Assembly (NCBI RefSeq): GCF_000741695.1
Contig: NZ_JGZK01000003.1
Coordinates: 186,001 to 250,000, forward strand
Direction: 5' to 3'
Length of the DNA stretch: 64,000 nt
From: Bifidobacterium reuteri DSM 23975
Lineage (GTDB): Bacteria; Actinomycetota; Actinomycetes; Actinomycetales; Bifidobacteriaceae
Position 1 is the stretch's first letter. Each line of letters opens with the position of its first letter. The translations under genes were made by a program, and so were the position numbers. Below, piece by piece: positions 18,755-29,343 of the stretch. The notes beneath the pieces are model-generated. The model saw only the letters and a program-made list of their open reading frames with translations, was not told where the DNA came from and made no database searches.

Positions 18755-20254
18755 TCAGCCCACCGATCCTTCCATCTGAAGTTCCACAAGTCTGTTGAGT
18801 TCAAGCGCGTATTCCATCGGCAGCTCGCGGCTAATCGGCTCCACGAAGCCGCGCACGATCATGCCCTGCGCCTCCTCTTCGGTGAGTCCTCGACTCATCA
18901 GGTAGAAGAGCTGGTCTTCGGAGATCTTCGAAACGGTGGCCTCATGCGCCATGGAGACGTCGTCCTCACGCACATCCACATGCGGGTAGGTGTCAGAGCG
19001 GGAGAAATCGTCGACGAGCAGTGCGTCACACACCGTGGAGTTGGACGAACCCTCCGCGCCCTTGACGATCTTGACGAGACCGCGATAGGCGGAACGACCT
19101 CCACCGCGGGAGATGGACTTCGCCACGATGGTGGAACTGGTGTGCGGGGCGAGATGGATCATCTTCGCACCGGTGTCCTGATATTGGCCCTTGCCGGCGA
19201 AACCAAGCGACATGGTAGAGGCCTTCGCATACGGCTCGGCGAGTATGCAGGCCGGGTATTTCATGGTGGCCTTGGAACCGATGTTGCCATCCACCCATTC
19301 CATCGTGCCGCCCTCGCGTACATAGGCACGCTGGGTGACGAGGTTGTACACGTTGTTGGACCAGTTCTGCACGGTGGTGTACCGCACGCGGGCGTGCTTC
19401 TCGACGATGATTTCGACGATGGCGGCGTGCAGTGAATCCTCGGACCAGATCGGTGCGGTGCAGCCTTCCACGTAATGCACGTAGGAGCCTTCATCGGCGA
19501 TAATCAGCGTACGCTCGAACTGGCCCATGGCCGGCGTATTGATACGGAAGTAGGCCTGCAGCGGGATGTCGACATGCACGCCCTTCGGCACATAGACAAA
19601 CGAGCCTCCAGACCATGCGGCGGTGTTCAACGCACCGAACTTGTTGTCCTCCGGAGGTACGACGGTACCGAAATACTTGCGCACCAGGTCGGGATATTCG
19701 CGCACCGCGGTATCGGTGTCGACGAAGATCACGCCTTTGTTCTTCAGATCTTCCTGGATGGAATTGTAGATCACCTCGGACTCGTACTGAGCAGCCACGC
19801 CTGAGACCAGACGCTTCTTTTCTGCCTCGGGAATGCCGAGACGGTCATAGGTGCTGCGGATGTCGTCGGGCAGTTCCTCCCAGGTCTTGGCCTGCTTGTC
19901 AATGGGCTTGACGTAGTACTTGAAATCGTCCGCGTTGAAGCCGGACAGATCCACACCCCACTTGGGCATGGGCTTGTCCAGAAAAGCCTTGAAGCCGCGC
20001 AGTCGCATATCGAGCATCCACTGCGGCTCTCCCTTGTCGGCGCTGATGGCTCGGACCACATTCTCGTCGATGCCTCGTTTGGCGGCCTCACCGGCCGCAT
20101 CGGAATCATGCCAGCCATAGCTGTAATCGCCGAACTGGCTGATGATCTCGTCATCCTTTTTGATCTTGTCCTCGTTGACGCGTGAACGGTCGGCCACGTA
20201 CTGGCTCATCTCCACGTCAGCGGCGGCGTTTGGCGCTGTGTTTTCGCTCACCAT
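18755..20254 (-). CDS. sufB: Fe-S assembly scaffold protein SufB
   Basis: A protein of about 499 residues that carries the nascent Fe-S cluster. Typical segments include [16 protein letters not shown] near the N-terminus, [39 protein letters not shown] with its conserved cysteine, and [20 protein letters not shown] near the C-terminus. The ATG at 20254 directly follows GGAAGG; an in-frame TTG 21 bases upstream is a weaker alternative. No intein is present. It is the first gene of the suf operon. About 190 bases upstream contain a hairpin belonging to the preceding transpeptidase gene, and the suf promoter must lie there or further in. Confidence 0.95.
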   Translation of the reverse strand: MVSENTAPNAAADVEMSQYVADRSRVNEDKIKKDDEIISQFGDYSYGWHDSDAAGEAAKRGIDENVVRAISADKGEPQWMLDMRLRGFKAFLDKPMPKWGVDLSGFNADDFKYYVKPIDKQAKTWEELPDDIRSTYDRLGIPEAEKKRLVSGVAAQYESEVIYNSIQEDLKNKGVIFVDTDTAVREYPDLVRKYFGTVVPPEDNKFGALNTAAWSGGSFVYVPKGVHVDIPLQAYFRINTPAMGQFERTLIIADEGSYVHYVEGCTAPIWSEDSLHAAIVEIIVEKHARVRYTTVQNWSNNVYNLVTQRAYVREGGTMEWVDGNIGSKATMKYPACILAEPYAKASTMSLGFAGKGQYQDTGAKMIHLAPHTSSTIVAKSISRGGGRSAYRGLVKIVKGAEGSSNSTVCDALLVDDFSRSDTYPHVDVREDDVSMAHEATVSKISEDQLFYLMSRGLTEEEAQGMIVRGFVEPISRELPMEYALELNRLVELQMEGSVG

Positions 20255-20380
20255 CCTGCCTTCCTTGTTGCTCAATATCCTACGTAAACCTAACAGAACC
20301 CGTGTCTAAACACCACTGCCCACACTGCATATTGGCTGTGCGCTGACGTGATGTGCGGCACATGGCATGCCACACATAAT

Positions 20381-20416
20381 GACAGGCCCGCTATGGAATG
20401 CCATAACGAGCCTGTC
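20381..20416 (-). terminator. Probable terminator after the L,D-transpeptidase gene
   Basis: GACAGGC (20381-20387) pairs with GCCTGTC (20410-20416) and an inner TATGG/CCATA pairing continues the stem. The downstream minus strand (ATTATGTG) is only moderately T-rich. Confidence 0.5.
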
Positions 20417-20466
20417 CGGCTTAACGGTATACCCGCTGGATACACCGCACATGATAGTCCAGAGGA

Positions 20467-22092
20467 TTACAGTTGCACGTGCACGCTGGTGCCCATCAGA
20501 CACCAATCGTAGAACCAATCGGACACATCCCATCCGATGCCCACGCAGCCGTGGGAGATGTTGTTCATGCCGGCGATGGTGGCGTCGCTGGTGAAGCTTG
20601 ACTTGGCGATACGGTGAATTGCGCAGCCGTCCTTGGAGAAGTAGTTGACATCGCCCACGCCCTTGACGCTCCAAGTCGAGGTGCTGCCGTCGGAGAGCTT
20701 GACGCTGCCGCTCATGTCCTGGGTCGGATACTTGAGCCAGACCTTGAAATCACCGGTAGGGGTGCACAGATCGCCTTCGCACACACCCGTGGTCGGATTG
20801 TTGTCCTCGCCCACGGAGGCATGGAAGGTCTTGATCTCCTGGTCGTTTTCGTATACATGGACGAGACGGTCGGACAGATCAACGACAACGTGACGTTTGG
20901 TCTTCTTGGTCTGCATTGGATCCACAGTGCCCTCGACGCTTACAGAGCCGCTTCCCTTGGCAAGAGCCTCGACCGCATCGTTGCCGACACTGCCATCGGC
21001 ACCGGTGGTGATGGTGACACCGTCATGGCCTTCCTTGATGACTTTCAGTTCGTCGCCGTCATTGTTGACGATGACCTCACGGTCTTCCCGGCTGGTCTGG
21101 AAAGTGGGCTTGATTGACTGATCGTAATACTGCTGAATCTTGTTCGCATCGAACACCACGTATCCGTTGCGGGTCTCCCCGGAAGCGAGCTTGCCGTTCT
21201 TGTTGGCATCGACACGCATGGATGCAGCCAACGCCCGTGCATCGACGGAAGCAATCTGATGGTCGCCGATCTTGATAGCCACCGGGTTCTTGATGAGATT
21301 GTCAAGTGTGGACTTGGCGTCATTCGCGACGGTGTCGGTGATCTGTGGATCCGTGCTCTTCAATGAGACCTCTACGGTTGGGGAGGAATCATTGCCGAGC
21401 GATTTGATCGAAGCCACTGCGGCTTCAGCCACAGGCTTGGCGTCCAGGCCCTTGCCCGGCTGGCCAGGCACCACATCGAAGGCGTTCTTATCCGCGTTGA
21501 GATTCACCGAAGCATCGATGGGCTTGACCTCATCGACGCCGAGCTTGGAGTTCAAGGTGGTGCTATTCGCAGCCGAGACGCTAGCAGGAGCTACATCCAC
21601 GTTCTTCTTGACCCAAAACGCATACTGCTGCCACCATGCACTATCGCGCTTGGCGTTGACCACATCGGAGGCTATCGCATCGGAATCAACACTCAGCCCG
21701 AGATCCTTGAGGGAGATTTTGGCGGTCTTGCCTTCATAGGAAGCGGTCACCGTGGTGTTGCTCACCGCATCATCGATCTGTGCGGCGATATGGCTCTTGC
21801 TCTGCCCCATGACCGGATTGCCCCACAGGGTGGCGCCGGGAAGAGCGTGCGATTGGAAGAACCAGAACCCACCACCGCATACTGCGCCCAGCACCGCCAC
21901 GACACCCAGCACAATCCACGGCCAGACGTGGCGCTTCCGCGGCTTGACGCGGATGGCATGCTCCGCAACGCCGTTCACCGGTGGCTGCACGACGTCAAAA
22001 GGCGCGAAGACCGCCGTCGTCTCACCATCGCTCACAGACTTGGCGATACCGGGCTGCGATATGCCCACCGGCTGTCCAAAGTTATCGGTCAT
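20467..22092 (-). CDS. L,D-transpeptidase (YkuD) with peptidoglycan-binding domains
   Basis: A membrane-anchored cell-wall enzyme of about 541 residues. A cytoplasmic basic stretch is followed by one helix (WIVLGVVAVLGAVCGGGFWF, about 40-60), so the rest lies outside the cell. A long middle region (about 80-390) has two PG_binding_4-like modules. The C-terminal YkuD domain has the catalytic SHGCVGI with C516, preceded by the conserved HRIAKSS histidine region. It would make 3-3 crosslinks or attach proteins to the wall. ATG 22092 was chosen by position; an in-frame GTG at 22107 preceded by GAGAGA is an alternative. It is transcribed away from pyrG's terminator. Confidence 0.9.
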   Translation of the reverse strand: MTDNFGQPVGISQPGIAKSVSDGETTAVFAPFDVVQPPVNGVAEHAIRVKPRKRHVWPWIVLGVVAVLGAVCGGGFWFFQSHALPGATLWGNPVMGQSKSHIAAQIDDAVSNTTVTASYEGKTAKISLKDLGLSVDSDAIASDVVNAKRDSAWWQQYAFWVKKNVDVAPASVSAANSTTLNSKLGVDEVKPIDASVNLNADKNAFDVVPGQPGKGLDAKPVAEAAVASIKSLGNDSSPTVEVSLKSTDPQITDTVANDAKSTLDNLIKNPVAIKIGDHQIASVDARALAASMRVDANKNGKLASGETRNGYVVFDANKIQQYYDQSIKPTFQTSREDREVIVNNDGDELKVIKEGHDGVTITTGADGSVGNDAVEALAKGSGSVSVEGTVDPMQTKKTKRHVVVDLSDRLVHVYENDQEIKTFHASVGEDNNPTTGVCEGDLCTPTGDFKVWLKYPTQDMSGSVKLSDGSTSTWSVKGVGDVNYFSKDGCAIHRIAKSSFTSDATIAGMNNISHGCVGIGWDVSDWFYDWCLMGTSVHVQL

Positions 22093-22229
22093 GTGACTAT
22101 TACACACTCTCTCGTTGGTTGTTCCCCGTGCTTATGCACTTGACGCCATTATGCCCTATCCCCGTGAACATGCAGAGGCATCGGCCTCTTCTCCACCTTC
22201 AGCGCATATGACCTTGCTCACATATATGC

Positions 22230-22265
22230 AAAAACTCTCGCTGGTGGCACCCAGTGAGAGTTTTT
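22230..22265. terminator. Terminator between pyrG and the L,D-transpeptidase gene
   Basis: AAAAACTCTC (22230-22239) pairs with GAGAGTTTTT (22256-22265), extended by CTGG/CCAG. A/T runs on both sides allow action in either direction; on the minus strand it ends pyrG. Confidence 0.85.
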
Positions 22266-22299
22266 GCAACATAGCGTTACGCCAATGGTGTTCAGCCGT

Positions 22300-23964
22300 T
22301 CAGCTGCGAGCTTCCTTGTGGTCGAGCGCGGCCTTCACCAGACCGGCGAACAACGGATGCGGCTTGGTCGGACGGGACTTGAACTCCGGGTGGGCCTGGG
22401 TGGCCACGTAGAACGGATGCACATCCTGCGGAAGCTCGACGAACTCGGTGAGCTCGCCGTCCGGGCTTTGGCCGGAGATGCGCAGGCCGCCTTCGCGCAG
22501 CCGGTCCTTGTAGGCCACGTTGACCTCGTAACGGTGACGATGGCGTTCGGTGACGTGCGTTGTACCGTACAACTCAGCGACCAGGGAGCCCTCCTCCAGC
22601 TCAGCCGGATAGGAGCCCAGACGCATGGTGTGGCCCATATCACCCTTACCGGCCACAATGTCCTTCTGCTCCTCCATGGTGGCGATTACCGGATTGGCGC
22701 AATCAGGCTCGAACTCGGTGGAGTTGGCGTCCTCGATGCCCAGCACGTGGCGGGCGTATTCGATGACCATGGACTGCAGGCCAAGGCACAGACCGAGTGC
22801 CGGAAGGCCGTTCTCACGGGCGAACTTCAGCGCTCCGATCTTGCCTTCGATGCCACGGATGCCGAAGCCACCGGGAATCACGATGCCATCGATGTTGTCG
22901 AGGGCTGCGGCCGCACCTTCGGTGGTCTCGCAACGGTCTGCGGCGACCCACTTGACGTTGACCTTGGCCCAGTTGGCGAAGCCGCCGGCCTTGATGGCCT
23001 CGGTGACCGACAGGTAGGCGTCCGGCAGGTCGATATACTTGCCGACAATGGCGATATTCACCTCATGCTTGGGGTGATGGACGCGCTCGAGCAGGTCGGC
23101 CCATTCGTCCCAGTCGACGTCGTGGAACGGCAGACCGAGCTCACGCACCACATACGCATCGAGCCCCTCGTTGAAGAGGATCTTCGGCACATCGTAGATG
23201 CTCGGCGCGTCCACGCAGTTGACCACACCTTCCTCGTCCACGTCGCACATCAGGGAGATCTTGTCCTTGATGGACTTGTTGAGCGGACGGTCGGAACGCA
23301 GCACCAGCGCGTCCGGGGAGATGCCCAATTGACGCAGCATCATCACGGAGTGCTGGGTCGGCTTGGTCTTGAGCTCATGCGCCGCGGAGATGTAGGGCAC
23401 CAGGGAGACGTGCACGAACATGCAGTTCTCCGGGCCGAGGTCGCGGCGCACCTCACGGGCCGCCTCCAGGAAGGGCTGGGATTCGATGTCGCCCACAGTG
23501 CCGCCGATCTCGGTGATGATCACATCGACGTCATCGGATGCCTGGGCGCGCATGCGGGACTTGATTTCGTTGGTGATGTGCGGGATGACCTGCACGCACT
23601 GGCCGAGGTATTCGCCGGCGCGCTCCTTGCGCAGCACCTCCTGATAGATCTGGCCGGTGGTGACGTTCGCCTTCTGACTCAGGAACACATCGAGGAAGCG
23701 TTCGTAGTGGCCGATGTCGAGATCGGTCTCCGCACCATCCTCTGTCACGTACACCTCACCGTGCTGGAACGGGTTCATCGTGCCGGGGTCCACATTGATG
23801 TACGGATCAAGCTTCTGCTGCAGCACGTGAATGCCACGGCTGCGCAGCAGACGTCCGAGGGAAGATGCGGTCAGGCCCTTGCCGAGGGAGGAAACAACGC
23901 CACCGGTAACGAAAATATGCTTGGTAACGTGCTCTTGGGAATTGCCATGTGTTCTTCTAACCAT
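22300..23964 (-). CDS. pyrG: CTP synthase
   Basis: A 554-residue enzyme converting UTP to CTP with glutamine and ATP. The N-terminal synthase domain begins [20 protein letters not shown] and includes the allosteric and substrate segment [15 protein letters not shown]. The glutamine amidotransferase domain (about 300-554) has the nucleophile C393 in GLCLGLQS and the late HPEFKSRP histidine-glutamate pair. An N-terminal extension of about 14 residues precedes the usual start. It lies 142 bases downstream of aroQ and could share a transcript. The terminator at 22230-22265 ends it. Confidence 0.96.
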   Translation of the reverse strand: MVRRTHGNSQEHVTKHIFVTGGVVSSLGKGLTASSLGRLLRSRGIHVLQQKLDPYINVDPGTMNPFQHGEVYVTEDGAETDLDIGHYERFLDVFLSQKANVTTGQIYQEVLRKERAGEYLGQCVQVIPHITNEIKSRMRAQASDDVDVIITEIGGTVGDIESQPFLEAAREVRRDLGPENCMFVHVSLVPYISAAHELKTKPTQHSVMMLRQLGISPDALVLRSDRPLNKSIKDKISLMCDVDEEGVVNCVDAPSIYDVPKILFNEGLDAYVVRELGLPFHDVDWDEWADLLERVHHPKHEVNIAIVGKYIDLPDAYLSVTEAIKAGGFANWAKVNVKWVAADRCETTEGAAAALDNIDGIVIPGGFGIRGIEGKIGALKFARENGLPALGLCLGLQSMVIEYARHVLGIEDANSTEFEPDCANPVIATMEEQKDIVAGKGDMGHTMRLGSYPAELEEGSLVAELYGTTHVTERHRHRYEVNVAYKDRLREGGLRISGQSPDGELTEFVELPQDVHPFYVATQAHPEFKSRPTKPHPLFAGLVKAALDHKEARS

Positions 23965-24106
23965 GGAATTTCACTGTATCATCCGCACGTGACCCGGCGT
24001 GTTCGCCCCTGGCCGCCCACAAGCCACACACACATGCGCCATCCACAAACCATCGTCCAAGCTCACCAAGGAAGAACAATCGATGCACATGATTCAGCAG
24101 ACACGC

Positions 24107-24565
24107 TCACTGACCGATGATGTGAGCGACAGCCTCGAGCGCCAGTTTGTAGCCGTAGAAGCCCATTCCCGTGATGGTGCCGGTGGCGACTGGGGAAATC
24201 ACGGAACGCTTGCGGAATTCGTCGCGCGCCGAGGGGTTGGAAATGTGGACCTCCATCAATGGCAGACCCGCGTCGCCGACCATGTGGGCTGCGTCGGCGA
24301 GCGCGTACGAGTAGTGTGTGAAGGCCGCGGGATTCATCACCACCGGCGTCTTCTCGTCGGCGGCCTGATGCATCCAATGCACCATCTCGGCCTCATTGTC
24401 GGTCTGGCGCACCTCGACTTCAAGACCCAGTTCAGCGCCCCACTGCGTGCACAGGCGACGCAGTTCCTCGAGGTCCTGACGGCCATAGACATCGGGCTGA
24501 CGCACTCCGAGACGTCCGAGATTCGGACCGTTGACGACGATGACCTTGGTGAATTCAGTGGACAT
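24107..24565 (-). CDS. aroQ: 3-dehydroquinate dehydratase, type II
   Basis: A 152-residue type II dehydroquinase, third step of the shikimate pathway, acting as a dodecamer. The start VIVVNGPNLGRLGVRQPDVY carries the catalytic arginine and tyrosine loop. MNPAAFTHYSYALADA and EVHISNPSARDEFRKRSVIS supply the substrate-binding asparagine and histidine. It is separated from aroKB by 173 bases that include a dispersed palindromic repeat, whereas aroC and aroKB overlap closely. Confidence 0.95.
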   Translation of the reverse strand: MSTEFTKVIVVNGPNLGRLGVRQPDVYGRQDLEELRRLCTQWGAELGLEVEVRQTDNEAEMVHWMHQAADEKTPVVMNPAAFTHYSYALADAAHMVGDAGLPLMEVHISNPSARDEFRKRSVISPVATGTITGMGFYGYKLALEAVAHIIGQ

Positions 24566-24570
24566 GTTAT

Positions 24571-24617
24571 TCTCTCCCTCCGCCCCTTCGGGGCACCTCC
24601 CTCGGCAGAGGGAGACA
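24571..24617. repeat. Dispersed palindromic repeat, copy 2
   Basis: TCTCCCTCCGCCCCTTCGGGG and CTCCCTCGGCAGAGGGAG make two adjacent hairpins of the same plan as 5681-5729 and 35184-35235. The remaining bases to aroKB (to 24738) show no gene. Confidence 0.6.
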
Positions 24618-24738
24618 GTACCAATGACATCCCAATGACGCCGATGCCATCAATCAATGATACGAAACGATAATGCGAAACAATGAGGGCGAGGTGCTGA
24701 TGCGACCATGATATCGACGCATCAGCACCACCACACCG

Positions 24739-26361
24739 TCAGTGTTGGATGCGACGGAAGGCTTCTTCTACGGCATCGGCGGGCGGATTGTCTAGATGCA
24801 CTACATGGCCGATGGAATCAAGCACCACAAAGCGCAACTTGTTGCCGCGAGCCTTCTTGTCGCGATGCATCAATGCAAGCACGTCCTCGAACGAGCCGCC
24901 ATTCCACGAGATCGGCAATCCCAACGCGGAGAGCAACGCACGATGGTAATCGACCAGATCCTGATCGATGTACCCCAGCAGATGAGCCAGCTCCGCGGCA
25001 TACACCATGCCCACGGCCACGGCATTGCCATGACGCCAGCGGAAGTGCTCCAGCTTTTCGATGGCATGGCCCAGCGTATGCCCATAGTTGAGGAATTCGC
25101 GCAGTCCCTTTTCCTTCAAATCGGAGGAGACATGGTAGGCCTTCACCCGAACAGTACGTTCAATGAGCTCCGCCACGGTCTCTTCAAGCGGGGAGCCCAA
25201 AAAAGCCTGTCCATCGAAAAGCCGGAGTTCATCCGCATGCCGCTCCAAGATATGAAGAATCTCGGGATCGCGGATGAAACCGGATTTCGCTACCTCGCCG
25301 AGTCCTTCAATGAAGATGTCGTTGGGCAGAGAGGACAATGTGGTGGTGTCCGCCAGCACGCCGGCCGGCGTATAGAAGGAACCTACCAGATTCTTGCCCT
25401 GCTGCGTATTGATGCCGGTCTTGCCTCCCGTGGAGGCATCGACCATGGCCAGCAGCGAGGTCGGGCAATTGACGTATCGGATGCCGCGCATCCAAGTTGC
25501 TGCCACGAAGCCCGCCAAATCAGTGGCTGCACCTCCCCCGAGGCCCACCACGGCATCGGAGCGAGTGAACCCTTCGTCACCCAGCCGTTCCCATATGCCG
25601 TTCGCCACTGTGATGGTCTTGCCCGGTTCCGCATCGGGAATCACGATATCCGATACCTCATAGCCGCCTTGACGCAACAGCGTACGCGCCCGATCGGAAT
25701 GCCGTTGCACAGGTTGCGTGTGGATGAGCGCGATCTTGGCCGGCTTTGGACCCAGCACATCCGCCAATCGGTTCATCGCACCTTCACCGATGACCACATC
25801 GTATGGATCGATAGCTGCACCTTCAACATGAACTGCTCGTTGGGAAACCATATCTATCACTTTCTTGGCGGCACCTTGCGGCGTCAGACCATGGGTATGC
25901 ACATGGACGTTGGATACCTCGCGGAATACCGGGTCACGTTGTGCGTGGAGCTTCTTCCAACGGGCGTTGGCGTCGCCGTTGAGCATCGGCCTGCCGCCAC
26001 CGCGATTGGCGCGTTCCATGGCCTCACGCGGATCGGCGTCCAAATAGACGACCTTGCCGCCATGTCTGATGTACGAGGCGAGTTCCCGTTGGGTGGATGG
26101 CGTCATAGGTGCTCCCCCTCCGAGGGAGAACACACCTTCGAAATCCGCAAGCACGTCGGCGATGACATCCGCTTCGACCTCGCGAAAGGCCGGTTCACCG
26201 TATCGGTCGAAATAATCGGGGATCTTCATGCCGACCTCGTGCTCGATCTCGATATCGGCATCGATGAACGGGAGCCGCAGCATATGGGCGACTTCCTTGC
26301 CGACACGGGTCTTGCCCGCACCCATCATGCCGATGATCACTGCGTAGGGGCGTGATGACAT
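24739..26361 (-). CDS. aroKB: Bifunctional shikimate kinase / 3-dehydroquinate synthase
   Basis: A natural fusion of about 540 residues. The N-terminal 170 or so residues are shikimate kinase (Walker [18 protein letters not shown], then [11 protein letters not shown] and [14 protein letters not shown]). From about 185 on it is 3-dehydroquinate synthase, an NAD- and Zn-dependent enzyme, with [39 protein letters not shown] and zinc-ligand [17 protein letters not shown] lies before the ATG at 26361, which was preferred to one five codons upstream. The start lies 18 bases after the aroC stop. The fusion joins non-consecutive steps (five and two) of the pathway, so it more likely serves co-regulation than channelling. 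Confidence 0.95.
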   Translation of the reverse strand: MSSRPYAVIIGMMGAGKTRVGKEVAHMLRLPFIDADIEIEHEVGMKIPDYFDRYGEPAFREVEADVIADVLADFEGVFSLGGGAPMTPSTQRELASYIRHGGKVVYLDADPREAMERANRGGGRPMLNGDANARWKKLHAQRDPVFREVSNVHVHTHGLTPQGAAKKVIDMVSQRAVHVEGAAIDPYDVVIGEGAMNRLADVLGPKPAKIALIHTQPVQRHSDRARTLLRQGGYEVSDIVIPDAEPGKTITVANGIWERLGDEGFTRSDAVVGLGGGAATDLAGFVAATWMRGIRYVNCPTSLLAMVDASTGGKTGINTQQGKNLVGSFYTPAGVLADTTTLSSLPNDIFIEGLGEVAKSGFIRDPEILHILERHADELRLFDGQAFLGSPLEETVAELIERTVRVKAYHVSSDLKEKGLREFLNYGHTLGHAIEKLEHFRWRHGNAVAVGMVYAAELAHLLGYIDQDLVDYHRALLSALGLPISWNGGSFEDVLALMHRDKKARGNKLRFVVLDSIGHVVHLDNPPADAVEEAFRRIQH

Positions 26362-26379
26362 ATTCAGCTCTCCCACGAA

Positions 26380-27567
26380 TCAGCGCATATGCTCAGGCCA
26401 CGAGGCAAGGTATGCCTCCATGTTGCGACGTGTCTCCTCGACGCTGTCGCCGCCGAACTTATCTAGTGCGTACTGGGCGATGGTCAGACGGACCATCGCC
26501 TCTGCGACAACGGCCGCCGCAGGAACCGCGGTGCTGTCGGAACGCTGGTTGATGGCCTTCGCGGCCTCGCCGGTAAGCACGTCCACAGTACGCAAGGCCT
26601 TCGGAATGGAGGGGATGGGCTTCATGGCACCGCGTACACGAATCACCTGTCCGTTGGACATGCCGCCTTCGATGCCGCCGGCACGGTTGGACAGACGGCC
26701 GATGCGCCCGTCTGCGTTGACGACGATCTCATCATGCGCCTGGGATCCGGGGCGTTCGGCTTCGAGGAAGCCATCGCCAATCTCCACGCCCTTGAACGCC
26801 TGAATGCCCATGATCGCACCGGCCAGTGCCGCGTCAAGCCTGCGATCGGATTCCACATAGGTGCCGATACCTGCCGGCACGCCGTAGGCAAGCACTTCCA
26901 CCACACCGCCGAGCGTATCCGCAGCACGCTTCGCCTCGTCAATGCGTTCGATGATACGGCTTTCCGCGTCCTTGTCGAGGGTACGCACCGGAGACGCATC
27001 CAAAGCGGCGACATCATCGGGAGTGGGCAACGGTGCATCGGCATCGACGTGCACGCCACCGAGCGCCACGACATGCGACACCGTGCGGATGCCGAACGCC
27101 TGATCAAGGAACTGGCTGGCCACCTCACCCAATGCCACACGAGACGCGGTTTCGCGCGCGCTGGAGCGTTCCAGCACCGGACGCGCGTCATCGAATCCGT
27201 ACTTGCGCATACCGGTGAGATCGGCATGGCCAGGGCGCGGGCGGCTCAAAGGCGCGTTGCGTCCCTCCCGAGGCAATTCATGATCGAGTGCGTCGGCGCT
27301 CATCACTTCGGTCCACTTCGGCCATTCGGTGTTGGCGATCTCGATGGCCACCGGGGAGCCAAGTGTCAATCCATGGCGCACACCCGTCAGGAGACGCACC
27401 TTGTCCTGCTCGAATTTCATGCGTGCGCCGCGCCCGTATCCCAGACGCCGACGCGCCAAGGCTGAGACGATATCATCGGTGCTGATACGGATGCCAGCGG
27501 GCAGTCCTTCGATCATGGCCACCAGAGCCTCTCCATGAGACTCCCCCGCCGTCTGCCAGCGCAACAT
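26380..27567 (-). CDS. aroC: Chorismate synthase
   Basis: A 395-residue flavin-dependent enzyme that makes chorismate from EPSP. Typical segments are [15 protein letters not shown] at the N-terminus, [20 protein letters not shown] with [14 protein letters not shown], and the C-terminal [19 protein letters not shown]. Length is normal. It heads the aroC-aroKB-aroQ operon; aroA, aroE and the DAHP synthase gene are not in this window. Its start is about 50 bases from the divergent prepilin peptidase gene, so the two promoters overlap in that gap. Confidence 0.96.
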   Translation of the reverse strand: MLRWQTAGESHGEALVAMIEGLPAGIRISTDDIVSALARRRLGYGRGARMKFEQDKVRLLTGVRHGLTLGSPVAIEIANTEWPKWTEVMSADALDHELPREGRNAPLSRPRPGHADLTGMRKYGFDDARPVLERSSARETASRVALGEVASQFLDQAFGIRTVSHVVALGGVHVDADAPLPTPDDVAALDASPVRTLDKDAESRIIERIDEAKRAADTLGGVVEVLAYGVPAGIGTYVESDRRLDAALAGAIMGIQAFKGVEIGDGFLEAERPGSQAHDEIVVNADGRIGRLSNRAGGIEGGMSNGQVIRVRGAMKPIPSIPKALRTVDVLTGEAAKAINQRSDSTAVPAAAVVAEAMVRLTIAQYALDKFGGDSVEETRRNMEAYLASWPEHMR

Positions 27568-27616
27568 AGCAATCCCTCTCGTTCATTGGTCAATAACTAG
27601 GGGATAATGGTAAGCC

Positions 27617-28093
27617 ATGCCGTACCTGTTCACTCTTCCCGGTCTGCTATGTGAGCTTGCGTTGTCCATTGTGGACATACGCACGAGACGGGTGCCGTTG
27701 CCTTGGGTGGGTGCCGGCTCGCTGCTTCAGATGATTGCCGTATTCGTGTATGGCGTGATGTCCAACGACCTGTTCGTCCTGTTGCAGGCGGTCCTGTTCA
27801 CCGCCCTGTGCTGCGTGATCCAGCTCGCCCTGGCATTGCTCGTGCCTAAATCACTGGGATTCGGTGACGTGACTGCATTGGTGCCCGCGGGCTTGGCCGT
27901 AGGCATGCTCGGACTGCTCCCAGTGGTGGTCTGGTGGCTCGCCATGGGAGTGTTGGGAATCGGCTGGATCATGCTGTGGCTGCGTTTCGACTCTCGACGC
28001 TCCGCATCGGATCATGCCGGCAAGGTGCCGTATGTGCCGGTGATCGCGCTCGGGGCCGTTCTGGCGATTGTCGCTCATATGGTCATCGGATAG
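27617..28093 (+). CDS. Small A24-family prepilin peptidase
   Basis: A 158-residue integral membrane aspartic protease that would cleave type IV or Tad pilin leader peptides. The two catalytic aspartates are in the expected contexts: D20 in SIVDIRTRRVP and D84 in GFGDV. It has about five or six membrane helices and lacks the N-terminal methylase domain, like TadV/FlaK-type enzymes. No pilin, secretion ATPase or Tad genes are in the window, so its substrates are encoded elsewhere. It starts close to the aroC start and runs convergent to mltG. Confidence 0.82.
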   Translation: MPYLFTLPGLLCELALSIVDIRTRRVPLPWVGAGSLLQMIAVFVYGVMSNDLFVLLQAVLFTALCCVIQLALALLVPKSLGFGDVTALVPAGLAVGMLGLLPVVVWWLAMGVLGIGWIMLWLRFDSRRSASDHAGKVPYVPVIALGAVLAIVAHMVIG

Positions 28094-28147
28094 AAGTCGT
28101 CGGGATAGAAAAGAGCATAAGGATTCTCCTCTAACCCACATGCAACG

Positions 28148-29332
28148 TTATTGGCCGTTTTCGGCTTGCCACTGACGCAGTTCGGCGACGTTCTTGTCAT
28201 GTTCCTCGGCGGTGACGGCGAACTTGGTCTCGCCGGTGTCAAGGTTCACCGTGCAGAAGTACAGCCAGTCACCTGATTCCGGCTTCAATGCTGCCTGGAT
28301 GGCGTTGTCGCCGGGATTGCTGATGGGAGTAGGCGGCAAGCCGGCGATTTTGTAGGTGTTATACGGATTCGACCCGTCTTCGAGCATTGTCGTGGTCACA
28401 TCCGCGGGTTGGACATTGTTGCCGTATGCCACTGTGGAATCCATGCCCAATGACATTCCCTGCGCCAGACGGTTCTCGATGACCCGCGTCACCTTGGCGT
28501 AATAGTCGGCCTTGTTCACCTCGGCCTCGGCAATGGATGCGATGATCATCACACGTTCGCGGTCGGTTCCGGAAGGAACACCCAATTCATCGAGTTTGGC
28601 GATGCGCTTATCGACCATGGCCTTGAGGATGTCCGATGCGCTGCCCATCGACTTGACGTTGTATGTGCCGGGCTCAAGCCACCCTTCAAAACTGCCGTTC
28701 GCCTCCGCCGGCAGAATACCCTCTCCCTTGGCGTTGACAATGGCATCGAAATCGCTCTGCGCGAAGCCGGACAACGTGACGGCATCGGCGATGACCGCGC
28801 TGAGCCGCTCGCCCGGCCTGACTTCCAGGAAGCCCGCCGCCTTTGAGGCATCGGTGAGGATGGAAAGCGCCTGCGAGGCGGCCATGTGCTTCTTCAGCGT
28901 GAAGGTTCCGGGATACAGTTTGGAATCATTCGCGCTGACCAAACTGGTGAAGGCTTCGGCGGATTTGATGACTTCCGCCTTCAACAGGCCATCGGCAATC
29001 TCCACCGCTCCTTGACCTTCTTCAACGGTAAAGGACACTTCCCCATATCCAGGACCAGGATAATCCTCAATGGCGGTATTGGCTTGACTGTTGCTGTCAC
29101 GGATCTCATGCAGCTTCTCGATGCCGAAATAGAGGCCACATGCCACAAGCGCTATGACGACAACGACCGCGATGATTGTTCCAATGGCCCGATTATGACG
29201 CCGACGCCGACGCTTGCGCATCTCACGGCGAGATTTCGGCGGCTGAGGCGGTTCCCCCGCGGGCGCCGCTCCGGTTCCATGTTCAACCCACTGCGTGTTT
29301 TCATCAAAGAAATCATGAATGCTGTCTGACAT
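28148..29332 (-). CDS. mltG: Endolytic murein transglycosylase MltG
   Basis: A bitopic membrane protein of about 394 residues. A cytoplasmic Arg-rich stretch (SRREMRKRRRRRHNR) is followed by one helix (IIAVVVVIALVACGLYFGI), then the YceG domain outside. The catalytic glutamate is E269 in IIASIAEAEVNKADYY, followed by the conserved VIENRLAQGMSLGMDSTVAY. MltG cleaves new glycan strands and sets their length. The ATG at 29332 has GAGGT eight bases upstream, in front of a five-codon longer reading. It overlaps or abuts ruvX, as often seen. Confidence 0.92.
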   Translation of the reverse strand: MSDSIHDFFDENTQWVEHGTGAAPAGEPPQPPKSRREMRKRRRRRHNRAIGTIIAVVVVIALVACGLYFGIEKLHEIRDSNSQANTAIEDYPGPGYGEVSFTVEEGQGAVEIADGLLKAEVIKSAEAFTSLVSANDSKLYPGTFTLKKHMAASQALSILTDASKAAGFLEVRPGERLSAVIADAVTLSGFAQSDFDAIVNAKGEGILPAEANGSFEGWLEPGTYNVKSMGSASDILKAMVDKRIAKLDELGVPSGTDRERVMIIASIAEAEVNKADYYAKVTRVIENRLAQGMSLGMDSTVAYGNNVQPADVTTTMLEDGSNPYNTYKIAGLPPTPISNPGDNAIQAALKPESGDWLYFCTVNLDTGETKFAVTAEEHDKNVAELRQWQAENGQ

Positions 29333-29343
29333 GAAACCGTACC

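Noticed and set aside
22264..24120. 618-codon plus-strand frame opposite pyrG and beyond
   Set aside because: It is the shadow of pyrG; the PyrG protein matches along its whole length on the minus strand.
24796..26355. 519-codon plus-strand frame opposite aroKB
   Set aside because: Antisense shadow of a gene with clear kinase and synthase motifs.
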